Assembly: GCA_025174535.1 (NCBI GenBank) | Contig: JALBUN010000012.1 | Location: forward strand, 682,001-746,000 | DNA length: 64,000 nt | Direction: 5' to 3' | From: Cantharellus purpuraceus | Taxonomy: Eukaryota > Basidiomycota > Agaricomycetes > Cantharellales > Hydnaceae | Shown here: positions 34,312-45,826 of the stretch, piece by piece | Numbering within the stretch: the stretch's first letter is position 1 | How the letters are laid out: each line of letters starts with the position of its first letter | Translations under genes and position numbers: made by a program | Notes under the pieces: generated by a model | What the model saw: only the letters and a program-made list of their open reading frames with translations | Database searches by the model: none | Told to the model about the DNA's origin: nothing

Positions 34312-35633
34312 TCACGCGAACGCACCCAATACCCCCGCAAATAGCGTGATCCACCAACCCCGATACAGCGCTTTCCAGCCTTCTTCATCTACCATGCGCT
34401 TCGCGGCATCTGTGAATCCCTGGTACGGGTCCAACTCATCGCGCAACCCGATCACGTCCTCAGTCCCTGCAAGTTGGTCCTCGGACTGATCCTGAGGCAC
34501 AGTCTCGAAAGTGGCAGAGCTTGGATAATTCCGTTGGAGAGACAGCCGCGTTGCAATAACCTCGAGTGGACACAACACGATTGTACTGAGTCCTGCAATG
34601 AACATGTATGTTCCCAGACGTAAGACAGTGAAGTCTGGGGGAAGACCAGATCCAGATTCGCGAGTCCCAGATGAGATCTCATCGACAGAAGGAAGGAGCA
34701 ATGATCGCAAGGTTCGGAGCACGAGAACGACGTAGCCGAGATGCAAGATCTTTGCCCCGAGGAGACCAGGTGTCGCATACAACACCCAGGGCTTGCGAAG
34801 CTCTGTGGGCGTGAAAAGGCGACGGAGAGCATACTTGGCATCCATCCATGGTAAAAGGTAAGGAGTGGTTACGGCTCTGAAAAGTATGTATTAACAAGGG
34901 AAAGCGCAGATAGGAAACATTACAACTTGCCGATTTATTAGAATTGTGACTGGCAAGCCAATCACTGTGATGAAAAGACTGTACACAAGCAATTGAAGAG
35001 GAGAGGCGGACGGAGCGCTATAACGACCCGAACCACGTGGCATGGTCATCCCAATATAAGCCCACATGAAAGCCGTTACAACGAGTGTCGAAATAAAGCT
35101 AGGCACTGACGAAGAGTAACCTCAGTGAGGTGCACAGAGTGTATCAAGAATGGAATGCTCACTGATGCCTTTGTACAGGCCTTTCCAGCTCTATTATATA
35201 TATATTAGAGATACATCTTCGGTAAATAAATCGTCACTCACTTCTAGACCCCAAACCCGTTTGATCATTGCAAAATACGAATTGACCACAGGACCTGCAT
35301 AAGGTTGTACGCCGCCCTCCGCATCAAGCTGAAGACCCTGTAATACGAAGTCTAGTTTTAGATGCATCCATCACCGTTGTGCAGCCAGACAAACCTTTGG
35401 GGAATAATTGGCTCGAAAACGAACGAGTGCACCAACTTCATCAATATATCAGTGTAACCAGTTTTTGATGAACCCATTCGGAAAAAAACTGCCACGTACC
35501 CAAGGGCATGGTAACAAGCTCAGCTAGAGCCGCGATGATAAGAGCGAAAATCGCTGAAAAGAGCACCCTGAAGAACATGATTGTGGACGAGTAACTTAAC
35601 GTGCCGCTCCAATGGGAGGATTACGTACGCCAT
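34312..35633 (-). CDS. Mitochondrial carrier-like membrane protein
   Basis: A multi-exon gene. The first exon gives either MAVLFSAIFALII (35633, with a tiny 5 bp first exon) or MFFRVLFSA (35578). It continues with TMPLVGALVRFRANYSPKGLQ, VVNSYFAMIKRVWGLESWKGLYKGIMPSF, a hydrophobic part, and near the end CPLEVIATRLSLQRN and GWKALYRGWWITLF. The repeated pattern (P-x-D/E-x-x-x-x-R, then W..LY.G) is that of mitochondrial carriers, though only two such repeats are clear. Transported substrate unknown. The intron at 34877-34930 has a GC donor (GCAAGT), the only join that keeps the frame. Confidence 0.78.
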
Positions 35634-35801
35634 AACGATGACGCATGTGGGTCCTGTCAGCATTGCCCAGTCTCCTTAGGTCACGTGACTTACGTCACGA
35701 CCTCGCGACTCCTGCGCGACTTGCTTCTTGTCTCACTTCAAATGTAGGTCCTCTAAGGCCATGACATTCGTTGGTTAAAATTATTGCGTTTATATTAGAC
35801 A

Positions 35802-36607
35802 ATGGAATTGGACAACATAATTCGAAGAGGTCACCCAAGTGTGTTACTGCTCACGCGTATTTGTCTTCATCGACTGACCAAATTCAAGTTCTGTTTGGAT
35901 TACTCCTCATATTCAGCATTATCCAAGGCTCAATCACGGCATGGCTCACATCGCGCTATGAAACAAACCTTGGAGCAGCGTTCGACAGCATACGCTCCAG
36001 AACACATTTTCTGTTGTTCGTCTCGTGGTGGACTGTCGCGGGATCTGCTCTCTTTATATTCTTCTTCTTTCGGGCTGCGGGTGGTGCCTTCACGAGCATC
36101 GCTAGCCATGGCATATTGTGATTAACGTCTAATTTTTCTTGTGTATGGCCGTCCTAACTTCCCCCTGTCTGTTAGCTTAATCCTCACATGGATATTTTGG
36201 TTCGCTGGCGCCATAGTAGTAACAGTATCCTTACATGGTGGCATTAACTGCTCGTACGTACCTTTCAATTCGCTTCTGGGTAACCGCTATCTCAACTGCT
36301 CTTCAGCAACAACCAACGGCACATAGTATTCTGTGGTCAGCTTGAAGCTATGTTGGGTGAGTGCATTTATCACTGAGGGAAGAATTTGTCGTCTCGCAGA
36401 ATCTCAGCATTTTCGCAGGCTTCGCATGGACAATATGGATAATCACTACTATATTACTCTTCTTCGTTCTTCTCCGTGGAATCACAAGCTTGCGACGCGG
36501 AGATGGTGCAAGGGGGCAACTCGTAGATGTATGATGACTTGCAGTAGGATACTCTACGTGTTGTTGCGTCTTCTAATGAACTTTAGACGTTGTACGAAGC
36601 TATGTGA
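35802..36607 (+). CDS. MARVEL-domain membrane protein
   Basis: Exons 35802-35838, 35889-36117, 36176-36253, 36307-36356, 36419-36528 and 36587-36607 give 174 residues. The start MELDNIIRRGHP and four hydrophobic segments (FGLLLIFSIIQGSITAWL, FLLFVSWWTVAGSALFIFFFF, LILTWIFWFAGAIVVTV, AWTIWIITTILLFFVLLRG) with the ending RRGDGARGQLVD are typical of fungal MARVEL proteins that sit in the plasma membrane or secretory vesicles. If the last intron is not removed, the protein ends five codons earlier in total (LVDV, stop at 36534); a CTAAT branch site before the acceptor favours splicing. Confidence 0.82.
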
Positions 36608-37010
36608 CAAGACTATTTTTCGTCATACATACTCATACAATATCCCCAATCAATCACCATGTTGCACTTGCTTACGACACGATTTGTATTGTAAATGTAG
36701 AAGAGATGATTGTAGATGAGACTACGCGTAAAACGACTCGAGAGACATTAAAACTGCGAAAGCCGCGGGTGCAAATCGGTAAAACCCGAACAACTCTGCT
36801 CGGTGGTGTCCTCGACGTCCTCACCAATTCAGTCAACGACGGTGAGCTTTATCATCATTTTGTATTGTACGACATGGTGTCTATCTGCACTTGTCAAACT
36901 TATGAGAGTTCTGGGAGAATTAGCGATGGATGGACCTTTAGCTGCTTGGATGACATGACTTATTCGATGCTGACTTTGTCTCTTTCAGGTATTCACATCT
37001 CTCTTGCACC
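36608..37010. other. Intergenic / RPS18 leader, 403 bp
   Basis: Open frames here do not resemble known proteins. The part before 37011 is probably the leader, perhaps with an intron, of RPS18. Confidence 0.45.
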
Positions 37011-37715
37011 ATGTCCCTGGTCCTTCCGGAAGCCCACCAACAGTTCCAAGTGAATTACTTTGTTCTATTGCGTGAACGTGTCATATCTGACTCTTGCAGC
37101 ACATCTTGCGTTTGCTGAACACCAACGTGGACGGCAAGCGTAAAATCATGTATGTTGATCCCCTCTGCCATGATCTAGTGGGACATTTGTCAACCTGTCT
37201 TGTTGCGTTGCTCTTCAGGTACGCCTTGACAGAAATCAAAGGTGTTGGTCGGCGGTACGCCAACTTGGTATGCAAGAAGGCAGATGTCGACTTGAAGAAG
37301 CGGTCAGTGGTGCTTCTATATCATACAAGCATCGACGATCTAACCACACAACTATTACAGTGCCGGAGATTTAAATTCAGACGAGCTTGAACGCATTGTC
37401 ACAATCATTCAAACTCCCCTCCAGTTCAAGATCCCCAGGTGGTTCTTAAACAGGCAAAAGGACATCGTGGATGGCAAAGACTCTCAAATTCTTTCTAACA
37501 GTCTTGACTCGAAGCTACGTGACGACCTGGAGCGGTTGAAGAAGATTCGTGCTCACAGAGGTTTGCGTCATTTTTGGGGCATTCGTGTCAGGGGACAGCA
37601 CACAAAGACTACCGGTGCGTTCGCCTGTCTTGATATGACAGTATTTTGCTTCAACTCCAGTGTATTTGCAGGTCGTCGCGGCAAAACCGTTGGTGTGTCG
37701 AAGAAGCGTGGTTAG
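37011..37715 (+). CDS. RPS18: 40S ribosomal protein S18 (uS13)
   Basis: Five exons (37011-37049, 37100-37149, 37219-37302, 37361-37614, 37672-37715) give 156 residues, the usual length. It reads [54 protein letters not shown] and ends [25 protein letters not shown]. uS13 sits in the head of the small subunit and contacts the P-site tRNA and the B1 bridge. Many short introns near the start are common for ribosomal protein genes in basidiomycetes. No anomaly is seen. Confidence 0.97.
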
Positions 37716-38399
37716 ATGCCTTTTTGGAGTTATAGCATCCTATCTATGGCACATTAGCAAAAAAAACAACATGAATATGCACCGTCCTTCATGCATTATA
37801 GTGTGCTAGGGAACTGCGTCTGGCTCGGTTGGCTCTCTCAAGTCAGTTGATCCGGACTTAATTAATGGCAGTGTCCGATGCAACACACTTGTATTGTCTG
37901 TCGATCGATGCCCACGAGTGGACGTGATGGTACATTAGTTGTTCATTCCTTTAGAACTATCCAGAAAGCTCAAGATTGTCAATTGAAAAGTCTCGGATCT
38001 CTTAGGTATATTTAAGCGCCTGAGATTCTAGAGTACGTTATATGGCGGCAACACCCCGCGGGATTCAGCATCTTTGTTATAGATGCTTAGCTTCGACTTC
38101 AGGAAATTTTGGAGGTTCTCCTGCCTGGGTCCAAAGTCTAACGACGACCTACAACTGTTGGAAGACTCTAGGGTTCTATCAGAAACATTAATGGAGTCCC
38201 AGACTCGGGCTGCAGTTGTAAGGGTGACACATGCATGTCCAACACTGCACTATACTAATCTACTTCATCTTATCGTCTAGACAAGCTGTGGTTTAGACAA
38301 CGAGACTCAGAGCGTTGCTGGGCTTGATCGTGACGAACAACATCATACATGTGCATCTTGTCCATATTGTACTCAACAACCTGCTGATCACTCTGTTCA
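37716..38399. other. Intergenic, 684 bp
   Basis: RPS18 terminator and promoter of the F-box-like gene; nothing else recognised. Confidence 0.5.
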
Positions 38400-39626
38400 G
38401 TGCCATCTCTACCTATCGAGTTGCTGAATGCAATTCTACTCTACTCAAGCAATCATGATCTATGCAAGGTGTCGAAATCGAATCGTTTGTGTCATGCCGT
38501 CGCTACCCGAATACTTTACCAAGACATTGAGCTCATGAATCCTGTCAAGATCGTTCGATTGAGTACTACTCTCTCCAGGAGGCCTGATATCGCTCTTTAC
38601 GTGCGGAGGTTCCACGTCAGCGACACCGTGACAGATGGCTTGGAGGTCTTGCCGTCGTACTACAAACTTCTACATAGCGCCCTTCGCCAGATGAACAGCC
38701 TAGTCTCCCTCACCCTCCTCATAGGGGGTCCTCGCTCCTTCATTCTTACAGGCTGTTCTTTCCGTCTCAAATCGTTCACAACAGCCTGCCACTGGGACAA
38801 AACCTTAGTGCGGTGGCTTGAGACTCAGGATGACATCACTTCTGCGCTATTCTGCGGCAAATTCTACCATGACGCGCGTATATCTCCCAATTCTCTGCCC
38901 AAGCTGCAGCGCATCTCTGCGTCGCCTCTTATCCTGGCTGCCGTCGTTCCTAATCGACCAGTACAAGAGGCCGAATTATGTCTTACACATCCTTGGCTAT
39001 TGAACTCAGATATCATTTCTACTACATTACGGATTCTCACATATTCTTCATCCCCTGTTCATACTTTACAGTTCATCACTCACCTCACAGATTCCACTGA
39101 GACCACACTTGGGGCTTTGCGTGCCGTACCCGAGCATCTACCCAAACTTGTCTCACTAGCAATACACATTATCAGAGGGTCAGTCACCAAGGTTTGTTAT
39201 CCATTGTTGTAGGGTCGACAGTATTCAATCCCTTTCCCTTATCAGGATCTTCTGGACGGGCTGGTCTCCGTCTTCGCGTCCTTCAATTCCCTTCGATCAG
39301 TCATGTTTCTATCCAAGAACAGTTCAGACTGTCTTCATGACGAAGAACTTACCAACCCTCTTGCGGAAATCTGGCATAAATCTTGCCCCTCGCTCGAGAT
39401 AGTTTCGTTTCCAAATTCTATTTGGTGCGTTCGTGTATTTTCGTGTTTATTTGCTGTGAATACTGGATTTATTTCTAGGGTACGGAACTCACGGCTTGGG
39501 TGGGTGACATTGAAGGAGCTCGAACGGATTTTATCCGAACGAGAATATGACCTGCAGCAGAAAGAGAAAGACCTGGAAGAACGGGAGAAGGCTCTTATGA
39601 ACCGACAACTGTCTCACTCTTCCTAG
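38400..39626 (+). CDS. F-box-like protein
   Basis: Three exons (38400-39191, 39246-39424, 39479-39626) give 372 residues. The N-terminus LPIELLNAILLYSSNHDLCKVS...CHAVATRILYQDIEL is an F-box-like motif that would bind Skp1 in an SCF ubiquitin ligase. The middle is loosely leucine-rich (ALYVRRFHV, SLVSLTLLIGG), as in many agaricomycete F-box proteins. The C-terminus ends in a heptad-like coiled coil (LQQKEKDLEEREKALMNRQ). Basidiomycetes have hundreds of such genes; the target is unknown. Confidence 0.72.
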
Positions 39627-40377
39627 AAATAACCTGTCGAGTTGATTGAAAAAAACCTGGCAAAGAATTGGTATCACAACAAAGATTGCTCTGGCCATCA
39701 CTTAAATCAACGGATAATGCCTAACCTGTAAACTAGTCTAATGATACCACTTACAGGGGACTTTTAACGAGGAATATAACGTAGAGTGACCCGTCCTCTT
39801 CAAAGTTACACTCTGAGGTGATGTGGAAGCACAGCATTATGATAGATACATGGACAATGTGAGAGCCGTTGGAAGTTGGTTGTGTCAGGCAGCTGCTCGC
39901 TAGAGTACGATATCTATGGATACCTTTCTCAGAGCAGTGGGTGCCTCTGCAACAAAGGGATGCAACAATTTCAGTTGTTAAACGGTGAGGACGTGCTATA
40001 TGGTGCAAGTCTACTTGCGTACTTGCACACAAGTCCATAGATGCCAGCTGCCAGCTTACTATATTCGGCGGCGTTCGCTTCATCCCTTCTCTATACCTAG
40101 GAGAGTAGCCTGATTCTCCAAAAGTTTGATCAACAGAAACCCCAGTGCTATAAGATCATTGGTGTTATTTGTTGGGTAGGCTGTTGAAGAATTTGCGGAT
40201 CGCGGCCGTTTTCGGACAGTATGTACCCAAAAACATGTCCGACAGTTTCTCCTAGTAGCATGCTCATGCTTTTGAAGCTTGAAAATTTTGTCTGACTCGC
40301 CTGGGTAGAAGACATGCAATAGACGCGTATACACGCGGGCGCCTCGAGATCTACTTACCATAATCCACCTCCTTGTT
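39627..40377. other. Intergenic, 751 bp
   Basis: Minus-strand open frames here lack recognisable domains. No repeat seen. Confidence 0.45.
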
Positions 40378-42039
40378 ATGGAGGAGGTTTTTCTCGCATA
40401 CGCAGGCCTATTAACATTAGCCACCGCCACGATTTATGCCGGTGCATGGGCTTCTCTTCCGGTCTGTCCATGCTCTTCCATGAGTGACTGATTTTAAGAA
40501 ACTGAGTCGCGTCGTGCATGTTTTACAGCCTCCACGCAAAGACACGACGTCTCAGGGAGAAGGGGTAGAGGAAGAGATTGATGAGCAAGACCTTGATGAG
40601 AGGTGCATGAACACTGTCATATTAGGTTTAAGTTTCTTACTCAGAATGTCGAAGGATCTCCTCGTCCGATGCCTATCTTTTCCCCGTCTTGGGTTCCGCT
40701 GCGCTTCTCGGGATATACCTTGTCTTCAAGTACTTAGGATCGGTTGGTCTGCTCCCTCCATCCACACTCTAATTGTGTCCTAAAGCATTTTAGGAATGGG
40801 TCAATTGGTTACTTGGTGCGCCCGGCTATATGCCTGAATCTACATTTCGTGAGCATACGTTTCAGGCTGGTACTTTGCTTTCATGGGAGTCGGGAGTGTC
40901 TGGAAGGTAAGCAGGAGACATTCTCTCTGATTACGTCCATGAACTTGTCTGTTTGTAGACATTAGCGGCGCTTCTCAGAACGCTCGTGGGTAGAGACAGG
41001 TGGAAGTCTTTTGACAAGACTAGATTATTTATTGTAAAGAACAAGCGAGGTGGGCCCTTTGATCTCTAGAATTTGAGCCTCACTCTTAGCTCGTTATCCA
41101 ACATAGAGCTCTTCTCTCTTTCCTTTAGGACGCCCATTCCTTTCATACTACCCTTTGCAATGCTACCCTCGGCGATATACATGCTATCAAATGAAGTCAG
41201 AAAGTCGGCGCTCATAACCAACGTCCTGGGTCTTTCTTTTGCCTACAACGCTCTTTGTCTTTTGAAGCTTGATAGTTTCCGAACCGGGACGATTCTTCTG
41301 ACTGGATTGTTCTTTTATGACATTTGGTGGGTTTTTGGAACAGAAGTGGTGAGTACAATTTGCGGCTACATGTCTCCATAACTAAATGAGAGTAGATGGT
41401 TAAAGTAGCTACCACACTAGACGCCCCTATAAAAATCCTATGGCCAAAGTCCAGCGATTTCTCCTCCTCGAAGGGTTTCGCCATGCTTGGGCTGGGTGAT
41501 ATCGTTATACCCGGCGCGTTTGTTACATTAGCCCTTCGTCGTGATCTCTTTGTGTCCCAACACCGAGATCCGTATCGTACATTTGAAAAGCCATACTTCA
41601 CTGCAGCGATCGTCTCGTATGTACTCGGGCTCGTCTGCACCATGTTTGTGATGCATACATGGAAAGCAGCACAACCTGCTCTTTTATATATCAGGTTAGT
41701 CTGACAGTTCGAAGCCTGTGTTTGCTTTGCTGATATGTAACCTGTAGTCCCGCATGCATTCTGTCCTTCATTTTTACTGGGCTTCACCGTGGAGAGCTTA
41801 AGCAAGCCTGGCAGTGGAAGGACGAGCCTGAAGAGAAGAAGGGCGAAGATCAAGACTTGAAAGTCCTCGAGCCTGTGAAGCTAGAGCAAGCACCGGATCC
41901 TCCTTCAACACAGGCAAATGGACTCGAACTCGACGGATCAGCTGCAGGATTCGAGCTCGTTTCAGAGGACGGTGAAGACGTGAATGCCATCGATGACCAG
42001 CCCAAAAGAAAGAGGCACAGCAAGAAGAAAGGCGGCTAG
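40378..42039 (+). CDS. Signal peptide peptidase (intramembrane aspartyl protease)
   Basis: The multi-exon gene starts MEEVFLAYAGLLTLATATIY. The three family motifs are present: the first catalytic Asp in FFYDIWWVFG, the second in MLGLGDIVIPG, and the QPALLY (PAL) motif. It has about nine membrane segments. It cuts signal peptides and other type II membrane stubs inside the ER membrane. The cytosolic tail ends RHSKKKGG, with Lys at -3 and -4, a KKXX ER-retrieval signal. Several joins were fixed by homology (for example ...KNKRELFSLSFRTPIPF). The first intron would be only 37 bp, the shortest in the window, so that join is less certain. Confidence 0.92.
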
Positions 42040-42345
42040 ATTTACCTATTTTTGACGTAGTCACTATAGTATGGTCCAAGCCAGTTTCACGACACTGCCT
42101 TGTGGTGTACTCTATATCTCTCTATACGGTATCTTTGATTGAGGTAGACCAGCTTGATACTGATTACGCCGGGTTGAATACCAACCGCAAATGTTAAACA
42201 ACTGCACTTGGCATATTTCACGCAAATACTTCATACATACACACACAATACACAATGCACAAACCATTGACACTCTAAACATCTCTATATCCTACGAGCA
42301 GAGCGAGACCGGATTAAAAAGAACGCGCCACGTTTCCAGGCCTTT
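42040..42345. other. Convergent 3' region, 306 bp
   Basis: It lies between the stop codons of signal peptide peptidase and the secreted repetitive protein. No gene seen. Confidence 0.5.
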
Positions 42346-45332
42346 TTACGCATATCCACACGGGTAATTGCAGTGTGGACGATGCGAGTCTTGTGGGTCG
42401 TAAGCAACATGGGAATGTGGCATCGGCTGGTGTTCAGACCATGTTGAGTCATCGTGAGAATGGTGAGGAAGTTTAACTGGACCAGGACCGAATGGCTGAA
42501 AACCAGAAGGCACGTCGTCGTTGTGGCGCGAGCCGCCAGACACTGGATCGCTGAATGGTCGCCGCCAAGTATCGATAGACATATGGTGGGGGCGGTGTTG
42601 ATGATGATGGAAACGCGAACCGTCCAATACATCGTCACCAGGTGGCGAATCATCTTGGGAGTTATCGTGAGAGCGAGCATCACCAAAACGTGGACCACCG
42701 TCGGAAGGATCATCATCGGAATCGCCGCCATGAAGATATGTATCATGATCGTGATGACTATAGGGGTTGCCGTCGCCGTAATGCAAGCCATTATCGAAAG
42801 GATGGCTGTTAGATTTGCCACCAGCAAAATGTGAACCGTCGTCGAAAGGATGATCGTGAGGATTATCTCCATCAAAGTGAGAATCACCGATTGAAAGATG
42901 ATTACCAAGGCCGTCACGATGCGGATCCTCGTCGCCAGAATGGTTGTGACTCAATTGCGAGTTTTCGTTGCGGTGATGGTCAAGGTGGTCCCCACCAAAT
43001 TGCGAGTGCTTGTGAGAGTGTGAATGCTCGTGGAAGGCACGGTGGGGCTGTTCGTGAGAATCGTCTCGAAGGTGGTCAAGATGTCTTTCACCAAATCGCG
43101 AGTCATCGTCAAAGGGATGGTCGAAGTGATTGTCATCAAATTGACGATCATCATCACGAAGTTGGTCATTAGGATCGTCACCAAATTGTGGGTCATCGCG
43201 GCGAGAACGTTCTAAATGGTCGAATAGATTATTACCAAAGTCTGTGACATCGTCGTGAGGATGCTCAGGATTGTCCTCAACTTGCGAATCATCATCATCA
43301 GGATGATCGAGATGTTCGTCACCAAATTTAAAGTGGTGGCGAGTGTGGTCGGGATGGTCATGACCGTCTCGGGAGTCGTCGTGAGGATGGTCAGGATGAT
43401 CATGGCCAACTTGTGAGTGGTCGCGAGGATGGTCGGCCGGAGGGTGATTGTCACCAGATGAGGTGTCTCCATTGAAAGAAACAGCAGGGGAATCTTCACC
43501 CGACGGAGAAACATCGTTGGGAGGGTGCGCGGGGTCGGGGTGGCCGTCGTTGGGTGGGGGATTATCGTCGCGGGGATGTCCAAGGCCATTGGGAATTCTG
43601 CCATCGGAATTGAAAGGCCCTGGTCCAGGATCCCCTAGACTGCCGTCAGGAGGGGAGTCGCCAAACCCATCAGGTTGGGAAAATTGTGGGGAACCAGCTG
43701 CTTGAGGCGAATCGCTTGGTCCATCTGATGATCCTTGAGAAAAGGGCCTTGCAAAGACTGGCCGACTTTCCATTGGATCAAAGGCCTCGTTTTCGCCACC
43801 ACTGGGCTGTGGTATGTCACCATTGCTGTTGCTGTTACTGTTGCTATTGCTGCGACCAAGCCCACTGTCTATGCCAGAAGCACGAGACGAAGAGGAGGAG
43901 GCGGGAGAGGCTGAAGGATCGTTTGACAGAAGTGATGTTGCAACGGTAGCAGAGAGACCTCCGAGCATACCGCCTTGACGAGTGGGCCCCTCAGTACTAG
44001 GTAACCCTAAGAAAGTTAGGCCTGTATTGCCGCCAAAGAAACCTCCGTTATCACCAGCAATTGGACCATTGTCAGTGCCGCCATTTCCTGCACCTATTGT
44101 CGGTTGGGAGTTGACTCTTTGGCGACCATTGCTATTGGAGTCTGGAGTGCCACCTCCTTGCAGACCGTTGCCACTGGTGTCCGAAGTGCCATCTCCTTGC
44201 AGTCCGTTGCCACTGGTGTCCGGAGTGCCATCTCCTTGCAGTCCGTTGCTACTGGTGTCTGGAGCACCATCCCCTTGCAGTCCGTTGCCACTGGTGTCCG
44301 GAGTGCCATCTCCTTGCAGTCCGTTGCTACTGGTGTCTGGAGCACCATCCCCTTGCAGCCCATCACCATTGGAGCCTGGAGTGCCATTACCTCCTTGAGT
44401 GTTCTTACTCCCCGGATCGCCGCCAGGTTGATTATTATCCGGAGTTGGATTGCCACTATCAATACCGTTCCCGTTCCCGCTAGCATTACCGGTGTCGCTA
44501 CTAGAAGCTTGAGACGTCGACGAAGAACTAGACGGGGACGGTCCACCAATATGAAGTGAGGCCTCAATATCTGACATAAGTCCTCTCGCACCATCGCCCA
44601 CGTTGTGGCCAATGTCGCCGCCAGGGTTACCTATCGAGTCTGGACCAGGCAATCCTAGAAACGTCAACCCTGTACCTCCTCCAAATAGGCTTCCGCCGTC
44701 CCCATTACCGCCATTATTATCACCACCATCGGGAGTCTCATTACCATTTTGACCTTGATTTCCATTGAGGCTGGCAGCAGGATTGGGACGTGAATTGCTA
44801 TTTGGAACTTGGTTACCAGTTGCCCCGGGGCTGAAGCTAGAAGTTTGGGAGTTACCGGGGTGGTCTTGATTTGCGCCCTGTCGTTGACCATTGTTGTCAA
44901 CAGGATTGGCATTCAATCCATCAGAACAACGAAGACCGAGTGCAAGGAACAGTAGGTCGTCCTCGCTGGCATGAATCAGTTCGCTATTGCACCCATCCTC
45001 AGGGCAAGTGATGGTGAGGGTGTTCCGCCCGACGGTGACACAGACGAGAACAGTGCGGCTCTGACGCTGATGAAACATTTGAACCCAAGGTAAAGGAAGA
45101 AAATAAGGGAAAAACTAACCTTGGTGTGGTGATGTGCTGTGTGTATCCCTTGAGGTCTGCCGTTGTGCTCGGCAGTGTGGTGCATCTAGAGGGAGAGTGA
45201 CGAAAGGTCAGCCACACAGTTGGGTAGGGGCTGACGGTAACATACGAATGGCTTGCGGTCTGCGTGATGCACGGGTGCTGATTGCGCGATGTGGATAGCA
45301 GCAAGGAGAGGGAGAAGCGAGAAAGAGCGCAT
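42346..45332 (-). CDS. Secreted, repeat-rich His/Asp/Gly/Asn protein, 957 aa
   Basis: Three exons (45332-45246, 45185-45120, 45066-42346) join in frame. The start MRSFSLLPLLAAIHIAQSAP is a signal peptide. A short possible folded part follows (VCVTVGRNTLTITCPEDGCNSELIH). The rest is low complexity. It has Gly/Asn/Ser-rich blocks, six units of about 13 residues (NGLQGDGTPDTSG type), two copies of a GLTFLGLP-containing module, and a His/Asp-rich C-terminal half with many HDHP, DDD and HPHDD motifs. The protein probably acts in the wall or outside; the His/Asp content suggests metal binding, which is inference. Only the end (HRPHCNYPCGYA) has further cysteines. Confidence 0.83.
44137..44371 (-). 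repeat. 39 bp tandem repeat, about six units
   Basis: Units of 39 bp code for NGLQGDG(A/T)PDTS(S/G) in the secreted protein. Two unit types alternate (APDTSS and TPDTSG), which points to duplication of a 78 bp pair. Confidence 0.88.
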
Positions 45333-45420
45333 GGTGTAATTAGGACGGAATAATGTAACGGGATCGTAAGGGTCGTGATGGGGGCAAAAAGCACCTTGAG
45401 GAGAATATGCGGGCCTCAGC

Positions 45421-45428
45421 TTTATATA
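45421..45428 (-). promoter_or_regulatory. TATA box of the secreted protein gene
   Basis: TATATAAA on the minus strand, 89 bp before the start codon. Confidence 0.6.
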
Positions 45429-45826
45429 CCCATTAGTGGCTGGGTTCCAAATCGAACCAAGGTTGGGGCTGGTGCTTCCAGACACTGTTCCCAAGCAGCT
45501 AGAATACCTTTCAAAGCGCACATAGACATGTTTCTGACTCAAAAGACAGCACAGACAATTATATTTTCAGAAGTCGCCATCAAATCACGCAAGCAGGAGA
45601 GCATTGTCTATAGCAGCACTGACAGCGCGGAGATAAAACGGCCTTGTAATAGCTGGGTTGAAGGTCGACAGAGATAAGCTTTGTTTCAGACTTTCAACAC
45701 AATTCACTGAAATCACGGAAGATTTGGCATTGAATTTAGGAGCAGACAGCAGAGATTTCTCGAAACCAAGGAGCTCAGAAGACGAATGTGACAGCTGGCG
45801 TAACAGGCAGCGTCTATTTGCAAATC
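45429..45826. other. Shared upstream region of the secreted protein gene and SLU7
   Basis: The two genes are divergent, with 494 bp between start codons. Apart from the TATA box on one side, no site is recognised. Confidence 0.4.

Noticed and set aside
36604..37053. Plus-strand frame running into RPS18
   Set aside because: It overlaps the RPS18 start in another frame; the first part may be leader sequence. The last MARVEL exon ends at 36607.
39751..40430. Two minus-strand frames upstream of signal peptide peptidase
   Set aside because: No domain content; one overlaps the first exon of signal peptide peptidase on the other strand.
42285..42917. Ile/Thr/Met-rich minus-strand frame
   Set aside because: It is a shifted frame of the His/Asp-coding repeats of the secreted protein.
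45437..45460. GGTTCGATTTGG-like tRNA B box on the minus strand
   Set aside because: No cloverleaf; it lies in the promoter region of the secreted protein gene.
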